Assembly (NCBI GenBank): GCA_003605175.1 | Contig: QWDA01000005.1 | Coordinates: 275,763 to 339,762 of the forward strand | Source of the DNA: Paracoccaceae bacterium | Lineage (GTDB): Bacteria; Pseudomonadota; Alphaproteobacteria; Rhodobacterales; Rhodobacteraceae | Direction: 5' to 3' | DNA length: 64,000 nucleotides | Shown: one piece after another, positions 36,506 to 46,568 of the stretch | How the letters are laid out: each line of letters opens with the position of its first letter | Numbering within the stretch: the stretch's first letter is position 1 | Position numbers and translations under genes: made by a program | Notes under the pieces: generated by a model | Told to the model about the DNA's origin: nothing | What the model saw: the letters and a program-made list of their open reading frames with translations, nothing else | Database searches by the model: none

Positions 36506-37350
36506 CCCGTCGCGACCTTCAGCCCGTCATACATGCCCCACTCCGCCCAGGAGCCGTCATAGACCGCCACTCGCGCCACCCCGATCCGCTCGAGCGCCAG
36601 CGCCAGGATCGCAGCCGTCACGCCCGACCCGCAGGTGGTGATCGCGGGCTTCGACAGATCGGCGCCGGCCGCCTCGAACACGGCACGCAGCGCCTCGGGC
36701 GATTTCATCGTGCCGTCGTCGTTCAGGAGGCTCCGGTAGGGCACGTTCTTCGATCCCGGAATATGGCCCGACCGCAAGCCTGCGCGGGGCTCGGGCTCCT
36801 CGCCGCGGAACCGCGCCGCCGACCGCGCGTCGAGGATCTCGTGATCGGCGAGCTTCGCGGCATGGGCGACCTGGGTCACGTCGACCACCATCTGGTTCTG
36901 TACGCTTACCGTGATGTGCCGGTCGCGCAGCACGGGCGGCATGTCCTCGACTTCGCGGCCCTCGGCGATCCATTTCGGCATGCCGCCGTCCAGCACCGCC
37001 ACATCGGTCTTGCCCATCAGCCGGAACAGCCACCAGATCCGTGCCGCCGAGAACAGGCCGGCGCCGTCATAGACCACCACCTGGTGCCCGTCGCCGATGC
37101 CCATCGCGCGCATCCGGGAGATGAATTTCTCCGGCGGCGGCGCCATGTGCGGCAGCTCCGACCGGGCATCCGACAGGTCGTCGATATCGACGAAGCGCGC
37201 GCCCGGGATATGCGCCACGTCGTATTCGGCGCGGGCGTCGCGGCCCATGTCGGGCAGGTACCAGCTTCCGTCGATGACCCTGAGGTCGGGGTCGCCCAGA
37301 TGCCGGCCCAGCCAGTCGGTCGAGACAAGGGTTTTCGGATCGTCGGACAT
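36502..37350 (-). CDS. sseA: 3-mercaptopyruvate sulfurtransferase
   Basis: 282-aa two-domain rhodanese. The inactive N-domain (1-140) holds YLPDMGRDARAEYDVAHIPG. The active C-domain holds HEILDARSAARFRGEEPEPR and the catalytic C240 in TTCGSGVTA, the CG[ST]GVT loop that separates mercaptopyruvate sulfurtransferases from thiosulfate sulfurtransferases. It moves sulfur from 3-mercaptopyruvate (made by transamination of cysteine) to thiols or cyanide. An aminotransferase two genes downstream could supply the substrate. Confidence 0.94.
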   Translation of the reverse strand: MSDDPKTLVSTDWLGRHLGDPDLRVIDGSWYLPDMGRDARAEYDVAHIPGARFVDIDDLSDARSELPHMAPPPEKFISRMRAMGIGDGHQVVVYDGAGLFSAARIWWLFRLMGKTDVAVLDGGMPKWIAEGREVEDMPPVLRDRHITVSVQNQMVVDVTQVAHAAKLADHEILDARSAARFRGEEPEPRAGLRSGHIPGSKNVPYRSLLNDDGTMKSPEALRAVFEAAGADLSKPAITTCGSGVTAAILALALERIGVARVAVYDGSWAEWGMYDGLKVATG

Positions 37351-37434
37351 GGGTCCCCCAAGCGCGATGAATCCCGTTCGTGCTACGCGCTCCCAGCCCG
37401 CGAGGCAAGGCGCTGGGCGCAGGCAGGGTTGTGC

Positions 37435-39309
37435 TCAGGGGTGGTTCTGCGCCTTCAGCATTTCAGGACCGGAGGATTGGACAAAGCTCACGGCAGCCTC
37501 GATCTCCAGCGGTTTCGAGAACAGGTAGCCCTGTCCCAGGACGCATCCCATCTCCTGCACGAGATGCCGCTGCGCCTCGGTCTCGATTCCCTCGCAGGTC
37601 ACGCCGATGCCAAGCTGGCGCGACAGCGCCACCACGGCCGACACGATCGAGGCGGCCTTCGGGTCCCGGTCGACGTTCTCGATGAAGCTCTTGTCGATCT
37701 TCACCATGTCCACCGGCCAGTCCTTCAGGTGCTTCAGCGTACCGTGGCCGGTGCCGAAATCATCGAGCGCGATCATCGCGCCACTGTTGCGCAGGTCCTC
37801 GACGCTGCGGCAGGCCTGGATGTCGTCTTCCAGAACCACATTCTCGGTGATCTCGAAGACCAGATTGTCCCAGGACGCGCCCATTTCGGCCAGGAGCCAG
37901 TCGATCCAGGGGACGAAATCGGCGTCGAGCAGGTCGAACTCGGTCACGTTCAGGCCGAGCCGCCGGGGGCCGTTCTCGAGCCGCCGGATCCGGCTGAACT
38001 GCTCGACCGCCGAGGTGATGACGAAGCGGGTCAGCGGCATCGCCGTGTCGCGCTCCTCGAAGACGCGGGGAAAATCGGCAGGCGCGAGCAGCCCGCGTTC
38101 GGGATGGCGCCAGCGCACCAGCGCCTCCATGCCATAGACCTTGGATCTTTCCAGATGCACGACGGGCTGGAAGAACGGCTCGATATGGCCCTGTTCCAGC
38201 GCATCGGCGAACTCCGCCCGGAGCCGCCGGAAATGCTCGGCCGAATCGAGGGCGCGGTCGTAGATGCGGTGGCAATCGCGGCCGCCGGACTTGGCGGCGT
38301 ACATCGCGATATCGGCGCGCTTGTAGAGGTCCTCGTAGTTGCAGCCATGCGCCGGGTAGAGCGCCGCACCGACGCTGACCCGGCCCAGCCCGGACTTGCC
38401 CAGGGGAAGCACCGCGTCGGCAAGCCTTTCGCGCAGCCGGTAGAGCAAGGTGGTCAGCCGTTCGCCGGCGCCCTCAGGTGAAAGCGGAACATAGATCGCG
38501 AACTCGTCGCCGCCCAGCCGCCCGAGCAAAGCGTCCTTGGGGATTGCGGTTTCGAGCGCGCGGGCAATGACCTTGAGATAAGAGTCGCCGAACGGGTGGC
38601 CGTGACGGTCGTTCACCTGCTTGAAATTGTCCACGTCGAGCACCGCGAGCCCACCGAAAACGCCCCGCGCCATAGCCGTCGCCACCCCGCGCCAGAACGC
38701 GCCCTGATTGAGGAGGCCGGTGAGGTCGTCATGCTCGGCGGCGGTCTTCAGCGCCGCGGAGCGCTCCTGCTCGCGGGCGGCCAGAAGCGTCAGTTCGCGC
38801 CGGTCCGCCTGCGCTTTCAGAAGCGCGCTGCAGGTCTCGCCCAGAACGCCGAGCCGCGTCAGCGTCTCGGGTGGAAACACCCGCTGCACCCGGTCGGCCA
38901 CGCAGAGAGCCCCCACGCGCAACCCCGGTTCGGGCTCCAGCACCGTGCCGGCATAGGAGCGCATCTGCGGCTTGCCGGTGACCAGCGGGCAATTGCGCGA
39001 GCGTGCGTCGGCCTCCGTATCGGGGATTACCAGCTGTCCGCCGGTGGCGACGAGATGGGTGCAGATCGTCTCCGACCGTGCGACCTTGCCATCGGTGCCG
39101 ATCCCGATACCGGCGATCAACGTCTGCGTGGTGTCGCCCACGATCGAGACATAGGCCACCGGCGTTCCGGCGATCTCGGCCGCCAGGCCGCACACCGCGC
39201 GGATCTGTGCGAGATCGGACTCGTCGCCCGCCTTGATCTTGTCGATCAGGGCCAGCCGTCTGGCTTCCAGCGCCACATCATGCACGGTCATTCGTTCACT
39301 GTCCGGCAT
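37435..39309 (-). CDS. GAF-GGDEF-EAL cyclic-di-GMP signalling protein
   Basis: 624-aa cytoplasmic protein. A GAF sensor domain (~30-165) has the DxxxRxxxCxF-like CPLVTGKPQMRSYAGTVLE. A GGDEF domain (~185-345) has an intact GGDEF at 266-270, so cyclase activity is possible. The EAL domain (~365-615) has EAL at 395-397 and DDFGTGHGTLKHLKDWPVD, so phosphodiesterase activity is also possible. No RxxD inhibitory site is seen at the usual place before GGDEF. No membrane helix. Start at 39309; a GTG three codons earlier is possible. It stands alone. Confidence 0.93.
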   Translation of the reverse strand: MPDSERMTVHDVALEARRLALIDKIKAGDESDLAQIRAVCGLAAEIAGTPVAYVSIVGDTTQTLIAGIGIGTDGKVARSETICTHLVATGGQLVIPDTEADARSRNCPLVTGKPQMRSYAGTVLEPEPGLRVGALCVADRVQRVFPPETLTRLGVLGETCSALLKAQADRRELTLLAAREQERSAALKTAAEHDDLTGLLNQGAFWRGVATAMARGVFGGLAVLDVDNFKQVNDRHGHPFGDSYLKVIARALETAIPKDALLGRLGGDEFAIYVPLSPEGAGERLTTLLYRLRERLADAVLPLGKSGLGRVSVGAALYPAHGCNYEDLYKRADIAMYAAKSGGRDCHRIYDRALDSAEHFRRLRAEFADALEQGHIEPFFQPVVHLERSKVYGMEALVRWRHPERGLLAPADFPRVFEERDTAMPLTRFVITSAVEQFSRIRRLENGPRRLGLNVTEFDLLDADFVPWIDWLLAEMGASWDNLVFEITENVVLEDDIQACRSVEDLRNSGAMIALDDFGTGHGTLKHLKDWPVDMVKIDKSFIENVDRDPKAASIVSAVVALSRQLGIGVTCEGIETEAQRHLVQEMGCVLGQGYLFSKPLEIEAAVSFVQSSGPEMLKAQNHP

Positions 39310-39376
39310 TCCTCGCACCCCCGGCCCCTATTGGCCGAAACCTGCTAAGGAAATGTGAGCACGGACCCGGAAGCGT

Positions 39377-39853
39377 TCAGCCGTGCTCCTTCAGGAGCCG
39401 CTGCTTCTGCCGGTTCCAGTCGCGCTGGGCGCTGGTCTCGCGTTTGTCATGGAGCTTCTTGCCCTGGGCCACGCCGATCTTGATCTTGGCGATCCCGCGG
39501 TCGTTGAAATACATCACGAGCGGTACCAGCGTCATTCCCTTGCGCTGGGTCGCGTTCCAGAGATCCGACAATTCCTTCCGCGAAACCAGGAGCTTGCGCC
39601 GCCGCCGGTCGTCATGGCCGAAGGTCCGGCCCGGGTCGTAGGGGGCGATGTAGGAATTCACGAGCCACAGCTCGCCCTCTTCCACGGCGGCATAGCTCTC
39701 GGCGATGTTGGCCGAGTTCTCGCGCAGGGACTTCACTTCCGAGCCCATCAGCTGGACCCCGCATTCGAGATCCGACTGGATCGCGTAATCGTACCGCGCG
39801 CGCCGGTTCTCGGCGACGATCTTGTAGTTCGGATTGTCCTTCTTCTTGGCCAT
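39377..39853 (-). CDS. smpB: SsrA-binding protein SmpB
   Basis: 158-aa RNA-binding protein that delivers tmRNA to stalled ribosomes for trans-translation. The barrel contains [34 protein letters not shown] and the C-terminal tail runs [12 protein letters not shown] then [15 protein letters not shown], all diagnostic. The ATG at 39853 gives the normal MAKKK start. The tmRNA gene itself is not in this window. Confidence 0.97.
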   Translation of the reverse strand: MAKKKDNPNYKIVAENRRARYDYAIQSDLECGVQLMGSEVKSLRENSANIAESYAAVEEGELWLVNSYIAPYDPGRTFGHDDRRRRKLLVSRKELSDLWNATQRKGMTLVPLVMYFNDRGIAKIKIGVAQGKKLHDKRETSAQRDWNRQKQRLLKEHG

Positions 39854-39961
39854 GGCGCTGGTTACTTGGGATGCGCTGCCTTGTCCACCAAGCCCCGGTT
39901 GCCCTTCCGGCCATGATCGTTTCCATGCCTGGCCGCGCCGGCCATCGCACCGCGTCCGTTC

Positions 39962-40078
39962 ATGGTCGTCCTCGTCAACACGCTGGTTCTGACGCTCCTC
40001 GTGGTCGCCGCCTCGGTCGCGATGCCGGTCGAGACCCCGTGCGAAACCCGGCTCAGCCAGCGCCGGTTGCGGCATTGA
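39962..40078 (+). CDS. possible 38-aa small membrane protein
   Basis: The frame encodes a 38-residue product with one hydrophobic stretch ([18 protein letters not shown]) and a basic Arg-rich tail with one Cys. There is no clear ribosome site. It lies between smpB (divergent) and the TPR-sulfotransferase gene. Weak; it may be chance. Confidence 0.22.
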   Translation: MVVLVNTLVLTLLVVAASVAMPVETPCETRLSQRRLRH

Positions 40079-40139
40079 GCGCGGATTAAGCGGCGAGAAA
40101 CCCTGCTGAGGTAGCAGAGGCTCCGGAAAGGGAGGCCGG

Positions 40140-41984
40140 ATGCGACAGGAGGCGGTGAAACCGAGCGATTCGAAGCGGCTCGACCGGCCGGTGGCGGAGA
40201 TCCTGCGCCGGGCCGAACGCCATGCCGCGCTGGGCGAGGAGGGGGAAGCGGCGCGCCTTTGCCGCGCCGTGATCGCGGCCTATCCTGGCAACCGCAAGGC
40301 CGCCACGACGCTTGCCGCGCTCGGCACCGCGCCGCCCGCGATGCCGCGCCCGAAGAACGGGGCCGAGGCGGGGCGCATGGCCGAACTGGTCGAGGCTTCC
40401 GGCGCTGGCCGTCTCGCCGAGATCCGCGACCTGGCCGAGACCCTGGCCAAGGCGCATCCCAATTCGGCGCTGTTGTGGAACATCGTCGGCGTGGCGCGCT
40501 CGCAATCGGGCGTCGGCGCCGCTGCGCTCACGGCGTTCCAGAAGGCGCTCCAGCTCCGGCCCGACTATGCCGAGGCCTGGTACAACCTCGGTGTCGCGCA
40601 CCAGGCTGCCGACCGGCGGGCCGAGGCCGTCGCCGCCTTCAGATCCGCGCTCGACAACGATCCCGCCCGCGCCGACGCCTGGAACAACATCGGCGCGATC
40701 CTGAACAAGGCGGGCGACCATCCCGCGGCGCTCGCCGCCTTCGGCCGCGCGGTCGCGGTCGCGCCGGGCATGGTCGAAGCCTGGAACAACCGTGGCCTCA
40801 CCCGCAAGCTCCTCGGCGATCTCTCGGGCGCCATCGCCGATTTCGAGGCGGCGATGAAACTCGCGCCAAGCCATGTCCCGGTCTATTTCAACATCGCCGA
40901 CGCGCTGAAGGCTGCCGGCCATGCCGAGGCCGCGCGCGCCTGCTGGGCGCAGGTGCTGAAGCTCGACCCCGCCCATGCCGAGGCCGCGCGCGAGCTCGCG
41001 GCGATGGCCAGAGGCGACGCGGCGGCCGAGCTTGCGCCCATGGTCGCGCGGGTGCTCGCGGCGGCCCCGCGCGGCAGCGCGCGCGAGGTCCATGCCCGCT
41101 ATGCCGAGGCCTATGTCGCCATGGGGCAGGGCGATCCGGAGGCCGCCGTCGCCGCGCTCGACCGGGCCGGCGCGCTGGGCAAGGCGCGCGCCGGATACGA
41201 CCCCGAGGAGGACCGCCGCGGCTTCGCCGCGATCCGCGCACTGTTCGACACGCCGCCCACGCCGCTCGAGATCGCACCCCACGATGTCACGCCGATCTTC
41301 ATCACCGCAATGCCCCGCTCCGGCACCTCGCTCCTCGAAACCATGCTCGCGCGCCTTCCCGGCGTCGCGGCGGCGGGCGAGCTCGAATATCTCCGGCAGG
41401 CGGTGACCGAGGCTGGTGCCGACACCGCGCTCGACCCCGCCCGCCTCGCCCGCCTGCGCGAAGGTTACCTTACCCGCCTCGCCGCCCACGTCCCGGCGGG
41501 CGCGACCCATGTCACCGACAAGATGCCGCTCAATTTCCGCTGGATCGGCCATATCGCCACGGCGCTCCCCGAGGCGAAGATCGTTCATATCCGCCGCGCG
41601 CCCGAGGCGGTAGCCTGGTCGAATTTCCGGCTCTACTTCCCCGCCCGCGGCCTCGCCTACAGTTTCGACCAGGAAGACGTGGCCCGATACGTCCGGCTCT
41701 ACGAGACGCAGATGGCGTTCTGGGAGGAGCGTTTCCCGGGCCGCATCGTGGAGATCGGCTATGAGGCGTTGACCGAGGCGCCCGAACCCGAGACCCGCCG
41801 CCTGCTCGACGCGGTGGGCCTCCCCTGGGACCCGGCCGTGCTCGCGCCCGAAACCTCCGCCCGGGCGATCGGTACCGCTTCGGCGCTGCAGGTCCGCGAA
41901 GGCATCTACAAGGGCAGTTCAGAGGCCTGGCGCGCTTACGAACCCTGGCTCGGCCGGATGCTGGGTGCGCTGGCCGCGCCTTAG
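40140..41984 (+). CDS. TPR-repeat sulfotransferase family protein
   Basis: 614-aa cytoplasmic-looking protein. Residues ~15-300 contain TPR repeats, e.g. [20 protein letters not shown] and [38 protein letters not shown]. Residues ~375-610 form a sulfotransferase domain with the PAPS 5'-phosphosulfate loop [20 protein letters not shown] and the 3'-phosphate region [15 protein letters not shown]. Such proteins probably sulfate a protein or polysaccharide; the acceptor is unknown. GGGAGG lies five bases before the ATG. It is a distant paralog of the pair at 48413 and 50659. Confidence 0.88.
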   Translation: MRQEAVKPSDSKRLDRPVAEILRRAERHAALGEEGEAARLCRAVIAAYPGNRKAATTLAALGTAPPAMPRPKNGAEAGRMAELVEASGAGRLAEIRDLAETLAKAHPNSALLWNIVGVARSQSGVGAAALTAFQKALQLRPDYAEAWYNLGVAHQAADRRAEAVAAFRSALDNDPARADAWNNIGAILNKAGDHPAALAAFGRAVAVAPGMVEAWNNRGLTRKLLGDLSGAIADFEAAMKLAPSHVPVYFNIADALKAAGHAEAARACWAQVLKLDPAHAEAARELAAMARGDAAAELAPMVARVLAAAPRGSAREVHARYAEAYVAMGQGDPEAAVAALDRAGALGKARAGYDPEEDRRGFAAIRALFDTPPTPLEIAPHDVTPIFITAMPRSGTSLLETMLARLPGVAAAGELEYLRQAVTEAGADTALDPARLARLREGYLTRLAAHVPAGATHVTDKMPLNFRWIGHIATALPEAKIVHIRRAPEAVAWSNFRLYFPARGLAYSFDQEDVARYVRLYETQMAFWEERFPGRIVEIGYEALTEAPEPETRRLLDAVGLPWDPAVLAPETSARAIGTASALQVREGIYKGSSEAWRAYEPWLGRMLGALAAP

Positions 41985-42046
41985 CGCGGGTCGCGTTCCG
42001 GTGGAAACGCTCTCCACTGACATCGCCTTCCGCCATGCCACGGTGC

Positions 42047-42205
42047 GCAAGCTGGGCGGGCGCCTGCCCGTGGGATGGCGCCGGAACGGCTGATAGGCGC
42101 GCTTTATCGCGCCACACGCTTCCGACCTCGAGGGTCCGCGCAAGCGTTGACACAGCGCCAGCCCGCCGGGACCGGCAGGCGCTCGCCCGGCGCCTTCGGT
42201 GCTTG
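42047..42205 (-). repeat. dispersed intergenic repeat, copy C
   Basis: On the minus strand it reads CACCGAAGGCGCCGGGCGAG, CGCCTGCCGGTCCCGGCGGG, CTGGCGCT, then after a variable middle ATAAAGCGCGCC and CGGCGCCATCCCACGGGCAG, nearly the same as copy A. Inverted ends are GCTGGGCGGGCGCCTGCCC (42051-42069) and GGCAGGCGCTCGCCCGGC (42174-42191). It abuts the stop codon of the truncated GST frame at 42206. Confidence 0.8.
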
Positions 42206-42382
42206 TCAATTGATTGACCCGGCCCCGGCGTGATGCAGGGGACACCGCACGCCACGCCAAGGATGGCGTGCGGTGGCGGAATGCGGCCGCGCCTCGTCGT
42301 GCTCGTAGGCGAGGCCCAGTTCCTCGAGCATCCAGATCACCCGGCGCGTGCGGGTGCCCTTCGCGCCGATCAGCGTCAGCAT
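42206..42382 (-). pseudogene. truncated glutathione S-transferase (N-terminal fragment)
   Basis: A 58-codon frame. Residues 1-35 (MLTLIGAKGTRTRRVIWMLE, then ELGLAYEHDEARPHS) match the first strand and helix of the GST thioredoxin fold. After ~42278 the similarity ends and the frame runs through a 12-bp-stem hairpin to a TGA right at the border of repeat copy C. The rest of the GST is missing, so the gene appears to have been cut by a rearrangement at the repeat. It lies 2 bp downstream of the holA stop region on the same strand. Confidence 0.62.
42243..42275. repeat. perfect 12-bp inverted repeat at the GST break point
   Basis: CACCGCACGCCA and TGGCGTGCGGTG form a perfect stem with a nine-base loop. 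GST-like coding sequence ends three bases outside the right arm, and repeat copy C begins 38 bp beyond the left arm. It may be an element end or a holA-side hairpin. Confidence 0.6.
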
Positions 42383-42384
42383 TC

Positions 42385-43404
42385 CTAGCGTCCTCCCAGC
42401 ATCGCGAGGCGGATCAGCGTCCGTTCCATCACCGCCAAGTCGGGCGCGGGCGTGGAGGAACGCAAGAGGAGATCGGTGTCGATGAGGAGGGCCAGCGCCT
42501 GTTCGAGCCGGGCCGGGCCCCAGCTCTGCGCCTGGCGCTGCATCCGGTCGCGGCGGGGGCCGAAGACGGGCGGTTTCAGCCGTGAGAGCCCGGCGGCAGG
42601 CCCGCCCGGGTCGCTGGCAGCGGCGTGGAGCGCGCGGAAATGCCTTGTCGCGCCGATGCAGAGCGAGACCGCGCCGACGCCCTGCGCGCGGAGCCGCGAC
42701 ATCACCGGGCCGATCTCGGCCTGCCGCGCCTCGGCGACGGCGTTCACCACGTCGTCCACCGCGGCCTCGGTCGAGGCCGGGGCAAGGCGGGCGATCTCGG
42801 CGGGCGTCAGCGGGTCGGGGTCGTTCAGCTTGAAGAGCGCGATGCGCTCCACGGTCTGGGCGAAATCGCCGGGATCGAGGGCGCGGGCGAGGGCGGTGAG
42901 GTCGGCCATGGCGTCGGCGCCGGCGGCGAGGCCGGCACGGCCGAGCGTGGCCTCGATCTCCTCGCGCGAGGGCGGGTCGTCGTAGATGCCCACGGCGTAG
43001 GCGTGCCTGTGGGTCTCGAAGGCCTTGCGGATTGGCGAGGCGGCGCGAAGGGAGCCGGCGGTGACCACGATCTGCGCATCGCCCGGGCGCCAGTCGTCGA
43101 GGGCGCCTGTAATGGCAGGGGCGGCGGTGTCGTTCGCCTCGTCGACCAGCACGACACGCGGGCCGAGAAAGAAGCCCTGCGCCTTCATTGCGTCGGCGAG
43201 GAGCGCGGGGTCGCGGCGGAGGTCACTGCCCTGGAGCCGTTCGAGGCGCATCTCGTCCTCGCCTTGCGGGCCGATCAGAGCGGCGATCACCTCCTGGCGG
43301 CGGAGCGCCACGCGCATCGCGTCGGCGCCGTAGATCAGGAGCCCGGCACCTGCCGGGTCGGGCTTACGGAAATAGGCGGCGGCGTCGCGGGCCGAAAGCT
43401 TCAC
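42385..43404 (-). CDS. holA: DNA polymerase III delta subunit
   Basis: 339-aa clamp-loader subunit that opens the beta clamp. The N-terminus [20 protein letters not shown] and LLIYGADAMRVALRRQEVI starts the AAA-like domain I, followed by the conserved FFLGPRVVLVDEANDT and VVTAGSLRAASPIRKAFE. The C-terminal collar holds KPPVFGPRRDRMQRQAQSWG. Alphaproteobacterial HolA commonly follows lptE, as here, with a 4-bp overlap (ATGA). Confidence 0.93.
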   Translation of the reverse strand: MKLSARDAAAYFRKPDPAGAGLLIYGADAMRVALRRQEVIAALIGPQGEDEMRLERLQGSDLRRDPALLADAMKAQGFFLGPRVVLVDEANDTAAPAITGALDDWRPGDAQIVVTAGSLRAASPIRKAFETHRHAYAVGIYDDPPSREEIEATLGRAGLAAGADAMADLTALARALDPGDFAQTVERIALFKLNDPDPLTPAEIARLAPASTEAAVDDVVNAVAEARQAEIGPVMSRLRAQGVGAVSLCIGATRHFRALHAAASDPGGPAAGLSRLKPPVFGPRRDRMQRQAQSWGPARLEQALALLIDTDLLLRSSTPAPDLAVMERTLIRLAMLGGR

Positions 43405-43895
43405 CGCCAGTCCCCGGCGGTCGCGAGGAGCCGGGAGACCACTTGGTCAGCGAGCGCGACCATCAGCCGTTCCTCTGCATCGCGCCGGGCGGCGCGGCTG
43501 GCGACGGGCGTGCCGGCGCCGGAATAGCTGATGAAGCTGTTGACCCTGCCCGAGGCGACGATCTCCTGGGTGGCGATCTCGGTCAGGGTGAACCTGGCAT
43601 TGCCGACGAGCTGGTAGCGGGTGATGACCTGGTCGGAGGTGATGCCGAGTTCTTGCTCGGCATAGTCGAGTTCCGAGCCGAGCCGGTAGCGCGGCGCGTC
43701 GGCGAGGCCGAGACGGCTTTCGATCTGGCGGACATAGGTGAAGCCCGCCGCATCGCGCGGGGCGTCGATCTCGATTTCGCCGTAGAGCCCCTCGGCGCCG
43801 CCGCCCGGCCCGTAGACCGGGGTGAAGCCGCAGCCCGCGAGGAGCAGAGCGGCGAGGACGGCGCGGCGGCCGGGGAGGGGTTTCTCGCGGGTCAT
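43401..43895 (-). CDS. lptE: LPS assembly lipoprotein LptE
   Basis: 164-aa outer-membrane lipoprotein that plugs LptD and helps insert LPS. The signal sequence ([20 protein letters not shown]) has lipobox LLAGC with the conserved [10 protein letters not shown] that follows in LptE. The rest forms a small alpha/beta domain ending [15 protein letters not shown]. Overlaps leuS upstream and holA downstream by 4 bp each, so all three genes are translationally coupled. Confidence 0.92.
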   Translation of the reverse strand: MTREKPLPGRRAVLAALLLAGCGFTPVYGPGGGAEGLYGEIEIDAPRDAAGFTYVRQIESRLGLADAPRYRLGSELDYAEQELGITSDQVITRYQLVGNARFTLTEIATQEIVASGRVNSFISYSGAGTPVASRAARRDAEERLMVALADQVVSRLLATAGDWR

Positions 43896-46483
43896 ACTAC
43901 CACGTTGACGATCCGGCCGGGCACGACGATGAGCTTTTTCGGCGCACCGCCGGCGAGCGCCTTCTGGACGGCGGCATTTTCCATCACCAGCGCCTCGACG
44001 CCGGCCTTGTCGAGGTCCTTCGGCACGGTGATCTCGTCGCGGCGCTTGCCGTTGATCTGAATGGGCAGAGTGACGGTGTCTTCGGTGAGGTAGGCCGCGT
44101 CGGCCTGGGGCCAGGGCGCGTTGGTGCAGAGGCCCTCGCCGCCCAGCATCTCCCAGATGCCTTCGGCGAGATGCGGGGTCATGGGCGACATGAGCTTGGC
44201 CAGCGTCCGGGCGGCCTCGGTCTTGGCGGCGCGGCCGGCCTTCGATTTCTGCAGGGTCGCGGTGAAGGCGTAGAGCTTGGCGATGGCGGCGTTGAAGCCG
44301 AAGCTCTCCACGCCCATGGTCACATCGTGGATCGTGCGGTGCATGGCGCGGGTGAGCTCTTCGTCGCCTTCGCCTTTTTCCGGGGCTTCCGCGGCTTCGG
44401 CGGCGAGGCGCCAGACCCGGGCGAGGTGCTTCGAGGCGGCTTCGGCGCCCGAGGAGGTCCATTCCACGTCGCGCTCGGGCGGGCTGTCGGAGAGGACGAA
44501 CCAGCGGGCGGTGTCGGCGCCGTAGGTCGCGATGATGTCGGCGGGGTCGACCACGTTCTTCTTCGACTTCGACATCTTGGCGGAGGGGATAACTTCCACC
44601 GGTCTGCCGTTCGCTTTCAAGAAGTACTGGTCGTCTCTTCGCTCGACCTCTTCGGGGAAGTGAAATTTCCGAAGCTCGTATCCCTTGACTATCCCAGACT
44701 TGGAATCAGTGTTCTCAACTTTTTCAACAGTCTCATAAATCTCGTGCGTCACCATGCCCTGCGTGAAGAGCGCGTCGAAGGGTTCGATGGCGCTTTCGGG
44801 GAGGTGGCCGCAGATATGCATCGCCCGGGCGAAGAAGCGGGAATACAAGAGGTGCAGGATCGCGTGCTCGATGCCGCCGATATACTGGTCGACATTCATC
44901 CAGTAGGCGGCGTCCTCCATGTCGGTCGGCGTCGCCGCGTGGGGCGCGGTGAAGCGGGCGAAGTACCAGGACGAATCGACGAAGGTGTCCATCGTGTCGG
45001 TCTCGCGCTTCGCGGGCGCACCACAGGCGGGACAGGGCACGTCGCGCCAGGTCGGGTGCCTGTCGAGCGGGTTGCCGGGGGTGTCGAAGGACACGTCGTC
45101 GGGCAGGCGAACGGGGAGGTTTTCCTTCCGCTCGGGCACCACGCCGCAGCTTTCGCAATGGACCACGGGGATCGGGCAGCCCCAGTAGCGCTGGCGCGAG
45201 AGGCCCCAGTCGCGCAGGCGGTACTTGGTGACGCCCTGGCCCCAGCCCTCGCGTTCGGCATGGGCGATGGTGGCGTCGATGGCCTCTTCGCCGGTGGCCT
45301 CGTCGAGCCCGGCGAAATGGTTGATCCAGCGAACCCGCTCGGTCTTGGGCGGGACGAAAGCCGTGTCCTCGACCGATTGCGGGTTTTCGAGCGCCACGAA
45401 GGTGTCAATCACCGGCAGGTTGTACTTGCGGCAGAAATCGAGGTCGCGCTGGTCATGGGCCGGGCAGCCGAAGATCGCGCCGGTGCCGTAATCCATCAGG
45501 ATGAAGTTCGCGACCCAGACCGGCAGTTCCCAGCCCGGATCGAGCGGGTGGCGGCATTTGAGCCCGGTGTCGAAGCCCTTCTTCTCGGCCTTTTCCAGCT
45601 CCTCGGCGGCGGTGCCGGTGCGGCGGCATTCGGCGTTGAACGCGGCAAGCGCCGGGTTGCCGGCCTCCAGTGCCTTCGCCAGCGGGTGGTCGGGCGAAAT
45701 GCCGATGAAGGAGGCGCCCATCAGCGTGTCGGGGCGGGTGGTGTAGACGTCGATGCTTTCGAACCCCGCAGCCGGCTCCGAAAGCGCCCAGTCGAACTGC
45801 AGACCGCGCGACTTGCCGATCCAGTTGCGCTGCATCACCTTGACCTTGTCGGGCCAGTTATCGAGCCCGTCGATGGCGTCGAGGAGCTCCTCGGAATAGT
45901 CCGAGATCTTGAAGAACCATTGGGTCAGTTCACGCCGCTCGACGGGGGCGCCCGAGCGCCAGCCCTTGCCGTCGATCACCTGCTCGTTGGCCAGGACGGT
46001 CATGTCGACCGGGTCCCAGTTCACGGTGGCGTTCTTGCGGTAGACAAGGCCCTTCTCGAGGAAGTCGAGGAACAGCGCCTGCTGCTGGCCGTAATATTCC
46101 GGGTCGCAGGTGGCGAATTCGCGGGACCAGTCGATCGAAAGCCCGAGCGGCTTCATCTGGGCACGCATGTCGGCGATGTTGCCGTAGGTCCAGTCCTTCG
46201 GGTGGCCGCCGCGTTCCATCGCAGCGTTCTCGGCCGGCATCCCGAACGCGTCCCAGCCCATCGGGTGCAGCACGTTGAAGCCGCGCGCGATCTTGTAGCG
46301 GGCGATCACGTCGCCCATCGTGTAGTTCCGCACATGCCCCATGTGGATCCGGCCCGACGGGTAGGGGAACATCTCGAGCACGTAGTATTTCGGGCGCTCG
46401 CCGCGTTCGGCGCGGAAAGTCTCGGCCTCGTCCCAGGCGGCCTGCCATTTCGGTTCGAGGTCTTTCGGGCTGTAGCTGGTCAT
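43892..46483 (-). CDS. leuS: leucyl-tRNA synthetase
   Basis: 863-aa class I synthetase that charges tRNA-Leu. The HIGH motif appears as [14 protein letters not shown] (residues ~37-50). The CP1 editing domain has [20 protein letters not shown] with the conserved Thr-rich and Asp segments. Zinc-site-like cysteines occur in HCESCGVV and [14 protein letters not shown] is in [13 protein letters not shown]. Length and order are standard. First gene of the leuS-lptE-holA unit. Confidence 0.97.
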   Translation of the reverse strand: MTSYSPKDLEPKWQAAWDEAETFRAERGERPKYYVLEMFPYPSGRIHMGHVRNYTMGDVIARYKIARGFNVLHPMGWDAFGMPAENAAMERGGHPKDWTYGNIADMRAQMKPLGLSIDWSREFATCDPEYYGQQQALFLDFLEKGLVYRKNATVNWDPVDMTVLANEQVIDGKGWRSGAPVERRELTQWFFKISDYSEELLDAIDGLDNWPDKVKVMQRNWIGKSRGLQFDWALSEPAAGFESIDVYTTRPDTLMGASFIGISPDHPLAKALEAGNPALAAFNAECRRTGTAAEELEKAEKKGFDTGLKCRHPLDPGWELPVWVANFILMDYGTGAIFGCPAHDQRDLDFCRKYNLPVIDTFVALENPQSVEDTAFVPPKTERVRWINHFAGLDEATGEEAIDATIAHAEREGWGQGVTKYRLRDWGLSRQRYWGCPIPVVHCESCGVVPERKENLPVRLPDDVSFDTPGNPLDRHPTWRDVPCPACGAPAKRETDTMDTFVDSSWYFARFTAPHAATPTDMEDAAYWMNVDQYIGGIEHAILHLLYSRFFARAMHICGHLPESAIEPFDALFTQGMVTHEIYETVEKVENTDSKSGIVKGYELRKFHFPEEVERRDDQYFLKANGRPVEVIPSAKMSKSKKNVVDPADIIATYGADTARWFVLSDSPPERDVEWTSSGAEAASKHLARVWRLAAEAAEAPEKGEGDEELTRAMHRTIHDVTMGVESFGFNAAIAKLYAFTATLQKSKAGRAAKTEAARTLAKLMSPMTPHLAEGIWEMLGGEGLCTNAPWPQADAAYLTEDTVTLPIQINGKRRDEITVPKDLDKAGVEALVMENAAVQKALAGGAPKKLIVVPGRIVNVVV

Positions 46484-46568
46484 CGGGCGCCGCTGTCGTG
46501 GTCAGGATCGCGACTTCTTAAGTCGCGGCGCTGCGGCGGTCCAGTCCCGGGCCGGAAAATCGGCGGGA

